DNA from: Amyloporia xantha
Lineage: Eukaryota > Basidiomycota > Agaricomycetes > Polyporales > Adustoporiaceae
Direction of reading: 5' to 3'
NCBI GenBank assembly: GCA_036971615.1
Contig: JAYKKR010000003.1
Coordinates: 1,922,001 to 1,986,000, forward strand
Length of the DNA stretch: 64,000 nucleotides
Below the pieces are notes generated by a model. The model did not search any database and was not told the origin of the DNA. It worked only from the letters and a program-made list of their open reading frames with translations. The number at the start of each line of letters is the position of its first letter. Position 1 is the first letter of the stretch. A program made the position numbers and the translations under genes. Below, piece by piece: positions 45,717 to 56,924 of the stretch.

Positions 45717-48700
45717 TGGAGCGGGAGTCGGACGGGCGTTTGCATCGTCCTAGTGGAGACGAGACGAGACTCACGCAGGGTATCATGAACCTATGACGCT
45801 GGGGGCTCCGGCCATACATTCGCGCCGCGCTGCTCCAAGACACCGATCGTCCCAGTCACTGATCGCGTCCACCTGCATGCCTCCGTCGACAGTTTCTCGC
45901 ACTCAAGCTCAAGCTCAAGCGCACGCGCGGGCTCCATGCCTCCTCTGTTTTCCCAATTCGCATCCCTGCCAAAGTGCAACAACTCGGGCCCACTGTATGG
46001 GCATGTGCGGCAGATACTAGCACGCGTCCCTGAGAGTGAGACGTTTGCGCTAGACTAGGCCGGACGGGCGAGTCGCACTGCGCCGGATGGCACCTTCCAT
46101 GGAGCGCAGTCCCTGGTGGAAGCACAAAGGCTGTCAGTCGACGCGCCACGGCGGTCTGTGCGCCCGGTTTCCCCGCGTGTGTCGTTTGGATTGTACGAGG
46201 TCGGCCATGTTCGAGGACGGATGTACATACATGGTTGGTAGTGGATTATACTCCGGCTTCGGGCTCCGTGCCATGCAAGGGCGCGAGGTCGATACGCCCG
46301 TACGACGCAAAACCTGGATAGTCAGTGGTTTTGCGTGTAGTATGGACTGCACATTCACGATAATACTGAATTTCACTTTTCTTCAAATTAAATGGACTAG
46401 TTAGCTTACCGACGCTGACGGTCTTCTAGAGCCTAGAACACTTCGCCGGACATTTCTCCAGGAAATGCCTTGCGCACTTCCCAGCTCTCGTAATGAATCC
46501 TCCAATCCTGCATAAACCATCCCTGGTGCTCCTCGGCCATCAGAATGCTAACGTTTGCTCGACACTGATTGGCTCGCAGGCCATCAATGAATCGGTGACA
46601 GGCTATTTGGGGCTATTCGGAAGCCTGTTCTGCTGAGTCGCTGGCGTGCGCGATCTAACATCGAAGTGCGAGGGCCTGATGACAGATCTAGAGTGACAGG
46701 CCGGCGCTGGGGGTGAGAGATGTTGACGACGCGAGTGGAATGTGGTTCGATGCGTTTCAAGCCCTTCAAAAATCCATCGGGACGTTTTGGGGAATTTTCG
46801 AAAATGGTGCTATATGTCCCAACAAAAGCCTTCGTGAGGTCGTTCGTCGTTAACTCATTGCCAATGACAGGGGCCCAGGCTCGAGATGGCGTTACAGCTG
46901 TCCGACAGACTCGGGTTCACTTGACGGCTTGCTGCGTTCCAGTGAAAGAAGGTATCCGAGACGGGATCTGTCTCGTAAAGAATAAGCGTTAGACTGCAGA
47001 TGACTCTGAGATCTAGCAGTGCGTTACGTACGGACGTACGGACGGTCTGTCCCGTTACTCGCCTGGCGCAGTACTTCGCCGGTGACGTTTACATAGAGGT
47101 TCGTATATCATGCACCATATATCGAGAAAATTCCCCGTAAGCAAAGAGGGACCGAGGAAGGCCTCGAATACAAACGTGGAACGTTGGACCCACTTGAATA
47201 TGGAAGCAAGAAAAATGGGACGTGGGAGTCGGTAGTCGCGAACACTGAAGTTGCCTTTCCTAGACATTGATCGGTCTGCTCTGACCTTTCTTTAGCGCCG
47301 AGGTTCAAACGTTCATCGCGTCCTCTCTTGTATTACCGGGACGAGCTCCCCCCCGGAAGACTATACGCCTATCACGAAGGTCTGCAGCCACGCCCTCGAC
47401 CTGTATCTACAACCATCTAGTTCTGTCTCTCCACGGGTATGATGAATAGTAAGTACGCTCGTTTGCATGTCGCCTCCAAATCGTACCATCACAACCCGCG
47501 GATCCTTCGCAGAGCATCCTGCAGCTGTCAGATTGTTCTGCTGTCCGACTCGCTGGCAGAATCATCTATGTAGCTATATCAAGAACGGTGTACAGCGTCA
47601 CAGACTTGCTCGGCTTATACCCTGAAGGCCTGATGAGCGAACGCCCGCGTGGTCCTTGGTAATGGGATATATGAAAAAGGTGGGTTTCCCTCCTCTTCTA
47701 TTTCCAAGGCTCAGCCAGCTGGGTCTTTACGATGTCCCTTCTACGCTAGCTTGGTGATGTTCCTGAGCGTATTGGTTGTTTGATGGGACGACTTGTTTTT
47801 TATGTGAACAAACTGCCAGATGAAATCCGATTTTCACCATTTTGCAGAAGACAAATGTCTTAGTGACACCGCACACGTACTGTTGGAAGGGCCTATATGA
47901 TATACACCGCCATGGTACGTAACACCGGCGCTCTCGTTCATTTTGTCGGAACATGGTCTCATCTGGTTATTGAAACCAGAAGAGCCACCACCTGTACTTC
48001 CTCGTCGTCACCTTCCATCAGGCGTGCGTACTCTAACGGTCCGATTCCGCCGTCGATTTTCGAGATCGTAGACCTGGGTCGTTGCCGCACAAATGAGGGG
48101 ATCTTCTGACGCAAGTTTGGAGACGTTTATGGTCATCCTTGGGAGCTTGGCAAGGCCGCCTTATCCCCAGGTGGATAAATGGCCAGAGACACCGTGCCCG
48201 TGATGGACGGACATGATTGGGTCCTGCCCTGAGCCATCTTTCTGTCCGCTGGCTTTGATGACCCTGATCCCTCGCCAATTGCAATGGACTCTACATCGTC
48301 ATTTTACCTGCATCGTATCGCTTCAAGTCCGCATCAGTCGCGATTCCGGTCTCCCGGCGTATGACCCGGCTTGTACGACGTCGGATATGTTCCTGGCAAA
48401 CGGCGCGCGGGTGCTCTCGCAAGGTTCTGCCGTCGTTAGGCTACCTCGAGGCGAGGACGACAGGAGATGTAGTGGACTAGGATCAGAGCATGGTTTTCTT
48501 CACGCCGTTCAGCTTGACGTATTGATGTCTGGCAGGCAGTTTGACCAGCTCCAAGTTGGTATAGCAGCCGCGAACAGCATCCATTCGTAGGGGAGGGCCA
48601 AATGAATATGGACAAAGTATTCTCGTCTGTGCTGTCGAGTCGATCATGTGCACTGTGCAGACCTCTTCAGCTGGTCCAGATGTGATTTATCCACCTCTAC

Positions 48701-48939
48701 GCAAATGTACCAGCCCGACCTTAGGAGTTCAGAGCGTAGTTTCTTTTTTGCGAAGGAGGTCCTACATTTGAACGTAGGCGCCGTGGATGTTAATCAGTTG
48801 GTCTTCCGTTTCTGGTTGACCCGCATTGACGCCATGCTCTTGCAGGGCTTCTGGCCGTCATGCGAGTTTGAGCTGACAAACGCATATATGGTACACATAG
48901 ACCTCCGGACCAAACAATCGCTGCAGGACGAACGCAGGG

Positions 48940-49866
48940 CTACATGTCATCATCCTCATCACTCTCTTCCCTCATCCTCTCCCTCAGAATACGCTTGATC
49001 TCCCTCTCCTTCCTGAATAGTGCCTGCGCCAACAACACCAGCCCCCGCACCGAATCCGGCTTCTCCAGCTCGGCAATCTCCTTTTGTGACCGCATGCGCA
49101 GCTCGCGCACGATCGCGCCCACATCGGCGCCCCGCAGATCGACGGGCGCGCGGTAGTCCAAGGTCGTCGCGCGCTGCGCGACCGTCTGCGGTGCGCCGCC
49201 CGTGAGCTCCGCGAGCTCGACGTCCGCGTCGTTGAGCTGCTTCATGTACGCCTCGTGCATGTCCGTGAGCGCCCTGTGCCGCAGGAGGAGCAGGGACGGC
49301 GGCGCGCGGCCGAGCGCGAGGAGGCGCCGTGTGCGCTGCTGCTCGCGCACGCCGTCGTCCTCCGCGGCGAACTCGTCCTCGCTGCTGAAGGCGGAGTCGT
49401 CCGAGGCGATGTCGGCGGGCTGCGTCGCGTCGTAGAGCGCCATGGAGGAGAAGGCGGTGGAGATGCTCGAGCTGGGTGCGGCGGAGAGCGAGTCGCCCTC
49501 GAAGTCGCCCTCGTCCTCGAATTCGGAGCTGTCGGTGGACATGGCTTCGTCGCTGTCGTGGCCGCCGGCGTCGTGCTCCTTCTGTGTGTCTGCGAGGTAG
49601 TTTGGCGAGGATTTCCTTGCGCCATTCGGGCATGTCGTCGTCGGCGATGCTGATGGCGGGGCTGGGCATCGTGGTTGTGCGGTGATGGGCGATCGCGGGA
49701 TGTGTGGATGTGCGAGGATGAAAGGTCGTCGGACGGTGGCTGCAATGGCCAATGGCAATGGTGGGCTGCTGCTGCTCATCCCCTCTGAACTCTCCCTGCT
49801 TTTGTAGGAGGTCTTGCTAGTGCCTTGCTGACTGTCCCCTTGGGAGTTATTCCTGTCTGAAGACAT
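48940..49866 (-). CDS. Acidic hypothetical protein, unknown family
   Basis: An open frame of 308 codons with strong coding character over residues ~105-308. It has an acidic Ser-rich region (DSDEAMSTDSSEFEDEGDFEGD). Then come helical segments containing TRRLLALGRAPPSLLLLRH, LTDMHEAYMKQLNDADVELA and IVRELRMRSQKEIAEL, and an acidic end (REESDEDDDM). It is probably nuclear or cytosolic and scaffold-like; the family is not recognised. The N-terminal ~100 residues of this frame look non-coding. The neighbouring frame instead reads MPSPAISIADDDMPEWRKE then ILAKL, and would join this one if a single base were removed at 49596-49597. The true start is therefore probably the ATG near 49669 and the gene may carry a frameshift or an assembly indel. 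Confidence 0.6.
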   Translation of the reverse strand: MSSDRNNSQGDSQQGTSKTSYKSRESSEGMSSSSPPLPLAIAATVRRPFILAHPHIPRSPITAQPRCPAPPSASPTTTCPNGARKSSPNYLADTQKEHDAGGHDSDEAMSTDSSEFEDEGDFEGDSLSAAPSSSISTAFSSMALYDATQPADIASDDSAFSSEDEFAAEDDGVREQQRTRRLLALGRAPPSLLLLRHRALTDMHEAYMKQLNDADVELAELTGGAPQTVAQRATTLDYRAPVDLRGADVGAIVRELRMRSQKEIAELEKPDSVRGLVLLAQALFRKEREIKRILRERMREESDEDDDM

Positions 49867-52704
49867 CTGGTCATCTGGTCACCTGCTCCTGTCCAATATC
49901 CCATCAGAAATATCAGAAGGCTTATTACTAAAAGGCTGTGCCTCCATGGTCATGCCTTGCTGGTTTCAATTGCTGAGCTGTTGAGTGCTATGTGCTATTG
50001 GCCCAGCAGTGCAGGGTCTAGACCCTGACTCTTGAGTCTAGGCCCACAGCTTTCAGGCACTGATGGTTGGCATGGAGATGGAGGATGTGTCTGCCCTGAA
50101 GGTATGCTCTCAGAGTCAACTCCAACATGCCTTGCTCTTCCACTCACACTCACCTTGCACTCTCACAGCCATGTTGAAGCAGAGGGCAAGCAGGACAGGA
50201 ACACGCACTGTCCTGCGGGCAGTCCGACGCCTCGAATCGCGCTCGCACTCGACGTCGTCGGACGATGGGAGGAGGAACGCGTGAAAATTGAGTGAGAGAC
50301 GCGCGACGCGCCGAGGGGCGCGACGACGTCCAGCGCGATGAGCACGCTCGCCCTGCCGCTGGTGCTCAGCGGAAATGCAGGCGCGGAACGGCGCGCAAAG
50401 ACGAGCCCGGACCACCGTCGCGTTAGTGCTTCGAAGTCCCGAGAGGGAGAGGGGCATGCTGACATGGCGGGGCACGGTCGGCGAGCGCGTCAGGGCGAGA
50501 CGACGCGTCGCGTCGCGCGTCTTTCGCAAGTCGCCGCGTGACCGCGACGCTGCCGATCGAACGCGCGTCGATATTGATAATGCGCGTCCGAACTCCAAAC
50601 CGCCGGTCATCGCGAGTCGCGTCGCGGGCTTGACGTTGTGTCGACGCGGTACGGTGGACCGTGTGTCGCGTGCGAGAGCCCTGCGGTAGACCTGCATCGC
50701 ACCTCACGCGATCCCGGCCCCAGGGTATATGCGATAGATGCCCCACGGATATGGAGAGCCGACCTCGATTTACCGAATTGTGCTTCGCTCTCGCCCGCGA
50801 AGGTACCCTCGTCACCGGCCATTCGGGCACGTCTGTGGTCCCGCTGCTGTTACGCCTCGATGGGACATGTGTCGCGTTGGCGGGGTACTGCCGTCTGCAT
50901 TGGCGACGACATAGCATCACGATGCATGCACCCAGGAGCCAGATTGGCCGCCGATGGGCCATGGCGAGATACGCCGGCGTACTACGCGTGCTTACATCCT
51001 GCAGGGAGCACAGCGCGTCAAGTGGTCAGCATGCAGTCGTGCCGAGCCCACGTGTATGATCGATATCCTCTGCGAAGAGCTTGGTGCGGACGGTGCAGGG
51101 CGTTTTTCAGCCTGCCGTGTCTTTGTCTTTGTCCAATGTCTCTGTTCCAGCACAGATGGGTTTCGTCGGCATACTATGGGCGTGTCCAACGTCGACGTGC
51201 GTCTTCTCGTCCTGGGAGAGGCTATAGGCTATCCGGATCATGAAGAGTGGAATGATGTCCGTGGCTAGAGGCCGGGCCCGTCTCATATGCATGGCGTGAG
51301 ACGCTATGGTTCATCCGGGCCTTCGAAGCCTGAACGGCAGGAGAGTTGAGACGGAAGTGTGTACTGCAACTCACGTCTGTATTCCTGTATTCCACCCAAA
51401 CAGAAACCATCGACCAATGACGACAGGCAGTCGACGATCTGCTGGACCGACCGGGGGACCGGCTCGTCATTTCGACTGCCGCGGAGTCGTGTTGACCGGT
51501 ACCGCGTCGAGTGCAGCCTCGGAGGCGGTCAGTTGCAAGGAAGGTATGGCAGAGATGCATGAACTACGGGTTATAGGTGACACATGAGATCTGCGCTTTG
51601 TGGAGAGGCACGCGCTTCGTGAAGGGGTCGCTCTATGCTCTTACGTATAATGACTTGAATGTGTTGTGCGTAGCCTGCACCGAGGCGAGATAATATATTC
51701 GAGAGCACGTCGCGCAAACGCGCACACGTGATGGGACGCGCGCGCCTGTTCGCGCTCCGAGTCCTCAGGCTCTGTACCTCCTGCGACGTCCGTGATAAAA
51801 TCACTCCTTACGGCGTCCATTTGCACCCACTGCTTGATTGTAGATTATGAGATCGCGTACATTGGCCCGTGTGCACGAATAGCGGGGTAGAGAGTGTACA
51901 TTCAAATATTGCAAGTCTATCGGGCAAACGGTCGTCCTGAGACTGATCCCTTGATGTCACTTTGTCACGCGCAGGTTCACCGATCAGGTCCGCGCGGGAA
52001 CGCATCGATATGTGCGCTGAGGTCGATCTGAGCACCATCCATGGGAACAGGGTAGTTCCTCGGGACAAGTCAATGTTCAACGTTCAACGATCAGGTCCAG
52101 GCCCCAGGAGTCATCGGGGGCGGGTCTCACGGCCAGAACTGGTGAGTGCGATTCGCAATATTAATGCGTACGTCTGCCGCAGGGATGGACAGACAGCGGT
52201 GGCATGATGTGGCAGGATGGGAGCCGAGGAGGAAGAGGGTGGCCGGTGGCCGGTAACTCATGCTCGAATGGACAGGGGCGGCTTCTTCTATGCGTTTGAC
52301 AGCGGCAGATGGGGGTGATGGAGCCTGGCCAGGCAACGACAGCTGGGAAGCTGGGGTGTGGATGTGATTCGCATGAGTGGGTGGGGCGATGTAGGGTGTT
52401 ACTTCGGGGCGTGGAGACGGGGGCGGCATACTCTGAACGAGCCGGTGAGGCGATGGTTGCAAGGCGAAAGGCGGTAGAGGCAGCCTGGGGGACAGAACGA
52501 CGATGGGCTGCCGCGAAGTGGACGCCTAGAGTGCACTATGCCTGGGCGAGAAGCGACATGTAGCCGGGGGCACGAAGGCGCCGAGGGAGAGGACATGGAA
52601 GGCGTGCCACGACGGTGACGTCTTCTGTGCGAGGCGGCGCATCGGACGCAGGCTGTCAGGGCAAGCATAATGTGCGTCCGATTAACGTCTTTGCGTCTAG
52701 GCAG

Positions 52705-52950
52705 TTAAGCGCCGCTGCGACGAAACGGGTAGTAGGGTTGCCATATTGGGACAGGTGGGCGGGATGACCGAGGAGATGGGGTGGGAGTGGTGTCCGTCTC
52801 GAAGGGCACAGGGGGCGGCGCAGGGGCAGTAGACGATGCACGAGGTCGCCGTCTGAGCAGGGGGCGGCGCATGTCCACATCCACAGCCTGATATCGATCC
52901 TCCCTCACGCGCGCACGCTGAGCAGGGTCTGACAGCTGAAGAGCGTACAT
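52705..52950 (-). CDS. Possible small Pro/Arg-rich protein
   Basis: 81-codon frame starting MYALQLSDPAQRARVREDRY, then basic and Pro-rich, ending YYPFRRSGA. It starts 211 bp from the divergent large hydrophobin and has a TTTTATGG element upstream on its strand. No family is recognised and it may be chance. Further Pro-rich frames on the same strand down to 52.1 kb could be later exons. Confidence 0.25.
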   Translation of the reverse strand: MYALQLSDPAQRARVREDRYQAVDVDMRRPLLRRRPRASSTAPAPPPVPFETDTTPTPSPRSSRPPVPIWQPYYPFRRSGA

Positions 52951-52974
52951 GGCGCTCGTCTCCCCATCGCCCCC

Positions 52975-52981
52975 ATAAAAG
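52975..52981 (+). promoter_or_regulatory. TATA-like box of the large hydrophobin
   Basis: CATAAAAG about 180 bp upstream of the ATG at 53161, followed by a C/T-rich leader. Confidence 0.45.
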
Positions 52982-53160
52982 CCTCGCCTCGCGCCACCCC
53001 ATTCCCCTCAAGTCACGCCCGTCCACGGCTGTTGACTGTCCGATCCAGAACGCGAGTCCAGTCCACTCCCTGTCTTTTCTTCCGTCTCTCCTTTTCTCCT
53101 GCGTACGCGGCTCGCAACACACCCTCCTTACTTCGTCCGTGTCCAAGCACTCCACACAAA

Positions 53161-54950
53161 ATGCGCATCCAGAACGCCCTCCTCTCCTTCGTCCTCTCCA
53201 CCCTCCTCGTCGCCGCCGCGCCGGCACCCGCTCCTGCCCCCGCAGAAGTCAAGCCGCTCTACTACTGCCCCGTGCCCTCCTCCTCCAGCATCGTCGAGTC
53301 CCCGTCCTCTTCGTATGCCCCGCCCGTGTCCCCCACGTGGTCCTCGTCCGCGTCGTCGCCTGCGTGGACCCCTACCGCGTCTGCGCCCTCTTGGTCCTCC
53401 ACAGACTCCTGGGCCCCTTCTTCGCCCACGGACACTTGGACGCCCTCTTCGTCCTCGCACACTTGGGCCCCCAGCTCTCCGACCGAAACCTGGTCTTCCC
53501 CCGCGTCGTCGACCGATACCTGGAACCCTCCTTCGCCGACGTATACCTGGTCCTCCTCGAAGCCTACCGACACTTGGACTCCCAGCTCCCCCACGGACAC
53601 CTGGACCCCCTCCTCGCCCACAGATACGTGGACTCCTAGCTCCTCGTCGGTCTGGTCCGAGCCCACGACGACACGCGTGCCGACCTGGGTCCCGCCCCCG
53701 CCCTCGTGGAGTCCCCCGGCCCCGTCGCCGTCGTATTCGTCGTCCGAGCCGCCGTGTGAGCCGTCGTCGTCGTCGTCTGTGCCGACTTGGTCTTCTGTTG
53801 AGCCGACCTGGTCCTCCTCCGCTGAGCCGACCTGGTCTTCCGCTCAGCCAACCTGGTCTTCCGCTCAGCCAACCTGGTCCTCCTCTGCTGAGACCACTTG
53901 GTCCTCGGCAGAACCAACCACGACGTGGAGTTCTTCCGAGCCCACGTCATCTTCGTCTTCGTCTTCCGCGGAGCCGACCCCGACGTGGACATCCTCGACT
54001 CCGGGCTGGACGCCGCCCGAGTCGTCGGCCTGGTCTTCGACGCCCGCTTGGTCCTCGACGCCCGCTTGGTCCTCGACGCCCGCTTGGTCCTCGACTCCAG
54101 CTTGGTCCTCGACTCCCGCTTGGTCTTCCACCGCGACGTGGTCTTCGACTCCGGAATGCTCTTCCACCCCGACATGGTCCTCGACCCCGACGTGGTCCTC
54201 CACTGAACCGACTTGGTCTTCCGCTGAACCGACCTGGTCTTCATCCTCCACGCCCGTGTGGTCCTCGTCTTCAGAGCCCGCGTGGTCTTCGTCCTCGCCG
54301 GCGTGGTCTTCATCCTCTGTAGCGTGGTCGTCTTCTAGCCCGACTTGGTCTTCCACCCCGACGTGGTCCTCCACTCCGACATGGTCCTCTACCGCAGAAT
54401 GGTCCTCCACCCCCACTTGGTCTTCTACCTCTCTCTGGTCCTCCTCCACCCCGACCTGGACACCCACCGCCTCCCCTTCCTCCTCCGCCCCAGCTCCCAG
54501 CTCCACGTCCGCCTCCGGCGGCGGCGGCGGCGGCCAGTGCAACACGGGAACGGTGCAGTGCTGCGACAGCGTCACGGACGCGGCGGACCCGCGCGCGGCG
54601 AGCCTCATTGGGCTGCTTGGCATGGACGTGATGGACGTGGCGCGCCGCGGGATGGTCGGGATGGGGTGCACGGGCGCAGGCTCTGGGGGTCTGCTGGGAA
54701 TAGGCGGGGGGAGCAGCTGGTGAGTGGCTGGGATTTCCTTTTCTCTTGCGGATCTTACGGAGGTTCGGCGGGTGCTGACGGTGATCTAATCTTTTTCTTT
54801 TATCAGCACGAGCGCGCCGGTGTGCTGCGAGAATAATACGTTTGGTGCGTGCTGTGCTGATGATTTGCGCCGTGAGGATGTGCTGATTTGGGTGGCGCTA
54901 CAGAAGGGATCATCAGCATCGGATGTGTGTCGATCGTGATTAACCTTTGA
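53161..54950 (+). CDS. Class I hydrophobin with a ~420-residue Trp/Ser/Thr/Pro repeat region
   Basis: Exons 53161-54719, 54807-54844 and 54904-54950 give 547 residues. A signal peptide (MRIQNALLSFVLSTLLVAAA) is followed by PAPAPAPAEVK. Next is a long low-complexity region of WSSTP, PTWSS and TDTWTPSSP units with about 45 tryptophans. A poly-Gly linker then leads into a complete hydrophobin domain over the last ~90 residues. Its cysteines run QCN, QCC, MGC, SSC, VCC and IGC. The introns fall at the usual hydrophobin positions (before the SSC Cys codon and after ENNTF), so the fusion is a native gene, not a read-through. It ends SIGCVSIVINL. Hydrophobins coat hyphae and spores. The repeat region would project Ser/Thr-rich, probably O-glycosylated, aromatic-studded chains from the surface or into the wall. 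That role is inference. Confidence 0.9.
53330..54470 (+). repeat. Coding repeat region, WSSTP-type units
   Basis: Tandem imperfect units of 5-9 codons, each centred on TGG (Trp) followed by Ser-Ser-Thr/Ala-Pro. The most regular stretch is a run of five PAWSST units near 54035-54130. The repeats create long spurious open frames on the other strand and in the other frames. Confidence 0.9.
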
Positions 54951-56924
54951 GCGGCCGCAGTGCACGCGCTGGCGAGAGCGAAAAGGCAGAACTGGTGGGT
55001 GTTCTGTGTTTGCTTCATGTGTGAGGGCGGGTGCTGATGTCGCGCGGAGGCTAGTCGGCGCACGTGGGGCGGAAGATGCTTTCGATTGTCGTGCGTCGCG
55101 CGTTTTGCGGACGCGCAAGTTTCGGGCTTCGTGTCGATTCTTCTGTCGGGCGTTTGGGCTTCACGAAGGGTGTGTGGTGTGGTTTCGCTTTCGTCGCGGT
55201 GTTATGGGTACTTCGTTCTCGGTTCCTGAAGTTCCTTATCCTTTTGTTCGAGGCTTCGCTTTCGTGTTTCGTCTCGCGTGTTTCTGCCGTCGTGAAGTAG
55301 CTTAGTGAAGGTGATGTTTTAAATAAATGGTGATACCCGTGGTGATACACGTGGTGATACATCAGCGCGCGTGAGTCGGTGGGCAAGGATGAGGCCTGAA
55401 GCTTAGCGGTACTCATGGTGCTCAGAGTGATACGAGCATTTCTCTTGTATCCCTAGAGCATGCGAGCCAGGAAGTTAGTGTCTGCCAGTATAATGTGCCC
55501 TGCATCTGATCTGGACTTTCTGTGTAATGCCCACTGAATTTGAAAGTTGACACTTGCGCATTGTGGTCATTAGGAACGCATCCCTGACGCGATCACATGA
55601 CCGCGTCGCCCTTGCACCCTTTGAACGAGTGACTGGGTTTGGCACCACTCAGAGTTGCCAGGATTGGACGGCACTAGCGAAGTAGGCGCTATGCAGCGGT
55701 AGACCGTAGAGAAAACACTGGGTAGGAGGGGCGAGGGGGTTGTTCGGTGTGTATGTATGAGGCAGGGACGCGCGTTGTACTGCTCGCCTCTAGGCCAGTG
55801 GTGGATAAGGGGAATGCGGATGCGGGCGTCGAAGACTCACGCGAGGATGGGACTCAGGCCGGCGCGCATGAGGGCACGGAGGGCACGGATGGCGTGGGCG
55901 TGCGTCGTCACGGTCGCCTGAACAGCCTGAACTTGAATGCGTGCACGCGGTACACTGGCACCTGAACGTTGAACGCTTAGATCGAGCGACTCATCGACTC
56001 GGAGCGGCGTGGGCTGGACTTGAAGGCAAGGCATGTGCGCTGCCAGTGTGAGCGGTGGGTTGGATCCCCGATATCTGATCCCTGGTCGTCGATCGTCGCT
56101 TCGGGTTCAAGCGTCAACGTTGCTGGGATGGTCGCGAACTTGAAGCGCGCTGCGCAACGTCAGTCACAGCCGCTGTGGACGATGCTTCAAGCTTGACTCG
56201 CCGCGGGGTGCGGTGCACTGTCCGAGACCACGAGCCACGAGCAGGGGTCGAGATCAGCACGAGAGACGACCGTGACGGTCGGTGATCACACCCGTATGGC
56301 AGTGGCAGCCTGGCGTCTGCTTTGGGTTTGGGTGTCTGGAACGCGGATGATATCGTGCAGCCCTGCTGAGTACAGAGGTGCGCAACACGTAACACATCCT
56401 ATGCCTATGTACCGAGACATTCCCAGACCACTCTCTGCCAATACTGCCTCGCCTCACATATGCGAGGCCGACGACTGTTTCGAGAGGAGTCGGAGTTGGA
56501 GTCACGGTCCGGGTGGGTAGAGGAGAGGAGGGACTCACGATCTTTGTCCACTGCGCGATGCGCACCGGGAGAAGTGACGGCGTGTGGTCAGTGTAAAGGC
56601 CAACGAGAGCCGTGGACATGGACACGCACTGTCAAACGCGGCGTACGCGTGCTCGAGGAACGGCATTCTCAGCACGTACTGGCTGGGGCCTGCCGGGCAG
56701 AGCGCGGTGTGGGTCTGGCCGCCGTCGGTGACGTTGAGGGAGGAGTAGAGCGGCGGGGGGACGATGCAGCTGATGTGTGGGTTGAAACGTTGGCGGATCA
56801 GCTGTTGCTAAAGTACGTGGATCCCCAGCCTATATATGAGGCCTACAAAGAGGGCTTGGTAGTTATGTTATATAAGGCTAGGGTACATAAGGCGGGTGTC
56901 GGATACGTACATTAACCCACCAAC
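54951..56924. other. Intergenic, no complete gene recognised
   Basis: About 2 kb. On the minus strand near 56600-56800 a protein-like stretch (ISCIVPPPLYSSLNV, TALCPAGPSQYVLRMPF) lies just downstream of a TATATA element near 56828. It could not be extended into a gene. A short tandem repeat lies at 55328-55360. Confidence 0.45.
55328..55360. repeat. Short tandem repeat, three GGTGATAC-based units
   Basis: Three copies of GGTGATAC(A/C)C(G)T in direct order, at the 3' side of the large hydrophobin gene. Confidence 0.7.

Larger units (their letters stand above)
45561..48939. other. Intergenic, gene-poor, no gene recognised
   Basis: About 3.4 kb. Beyond the hydrophobin 2 promoter, all open frames are under 130 codons and show no family motif, signal peptide with continuation, or consistent splice chain. 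I see no transposon ends. Confidence 0.5.
49867..53160. other. Intergenic, GC-rich in part; mostly no gene recognised
   Basis: About 3.3 kb. The part at 50.2-51.2 kb is rich in CGCG words and gives overlapping open frames on both strands, none with a motif. The right end contains a possible small minus-strand gene (52705-52950) and the promoter of the large hydrophobin. Confidence 0.45.

Noticed and set aside
49242..49745. Arg/Ser-rich frames overlapping the acidic hypothetical gene
   Set aside because: Shadows of the GC-rich coding frame at 48940-49866; composition is an artefact of codon position 3.
50116..51270. Several 100-200 codon frames on both strands
   Set aside because: CpG-rich DNA depleted of stops on both strands; no motif, no consistent splicing.
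53262..54671. Long antisense and alternative-frame open frames (up to 335 codons) over the large hydrophobin
   Set aside because: They arise from the codon-repeat structure of the Trp/Ser region; none has a signal peptide, cysteine pattern or splice logic, while the sense frame has all three.
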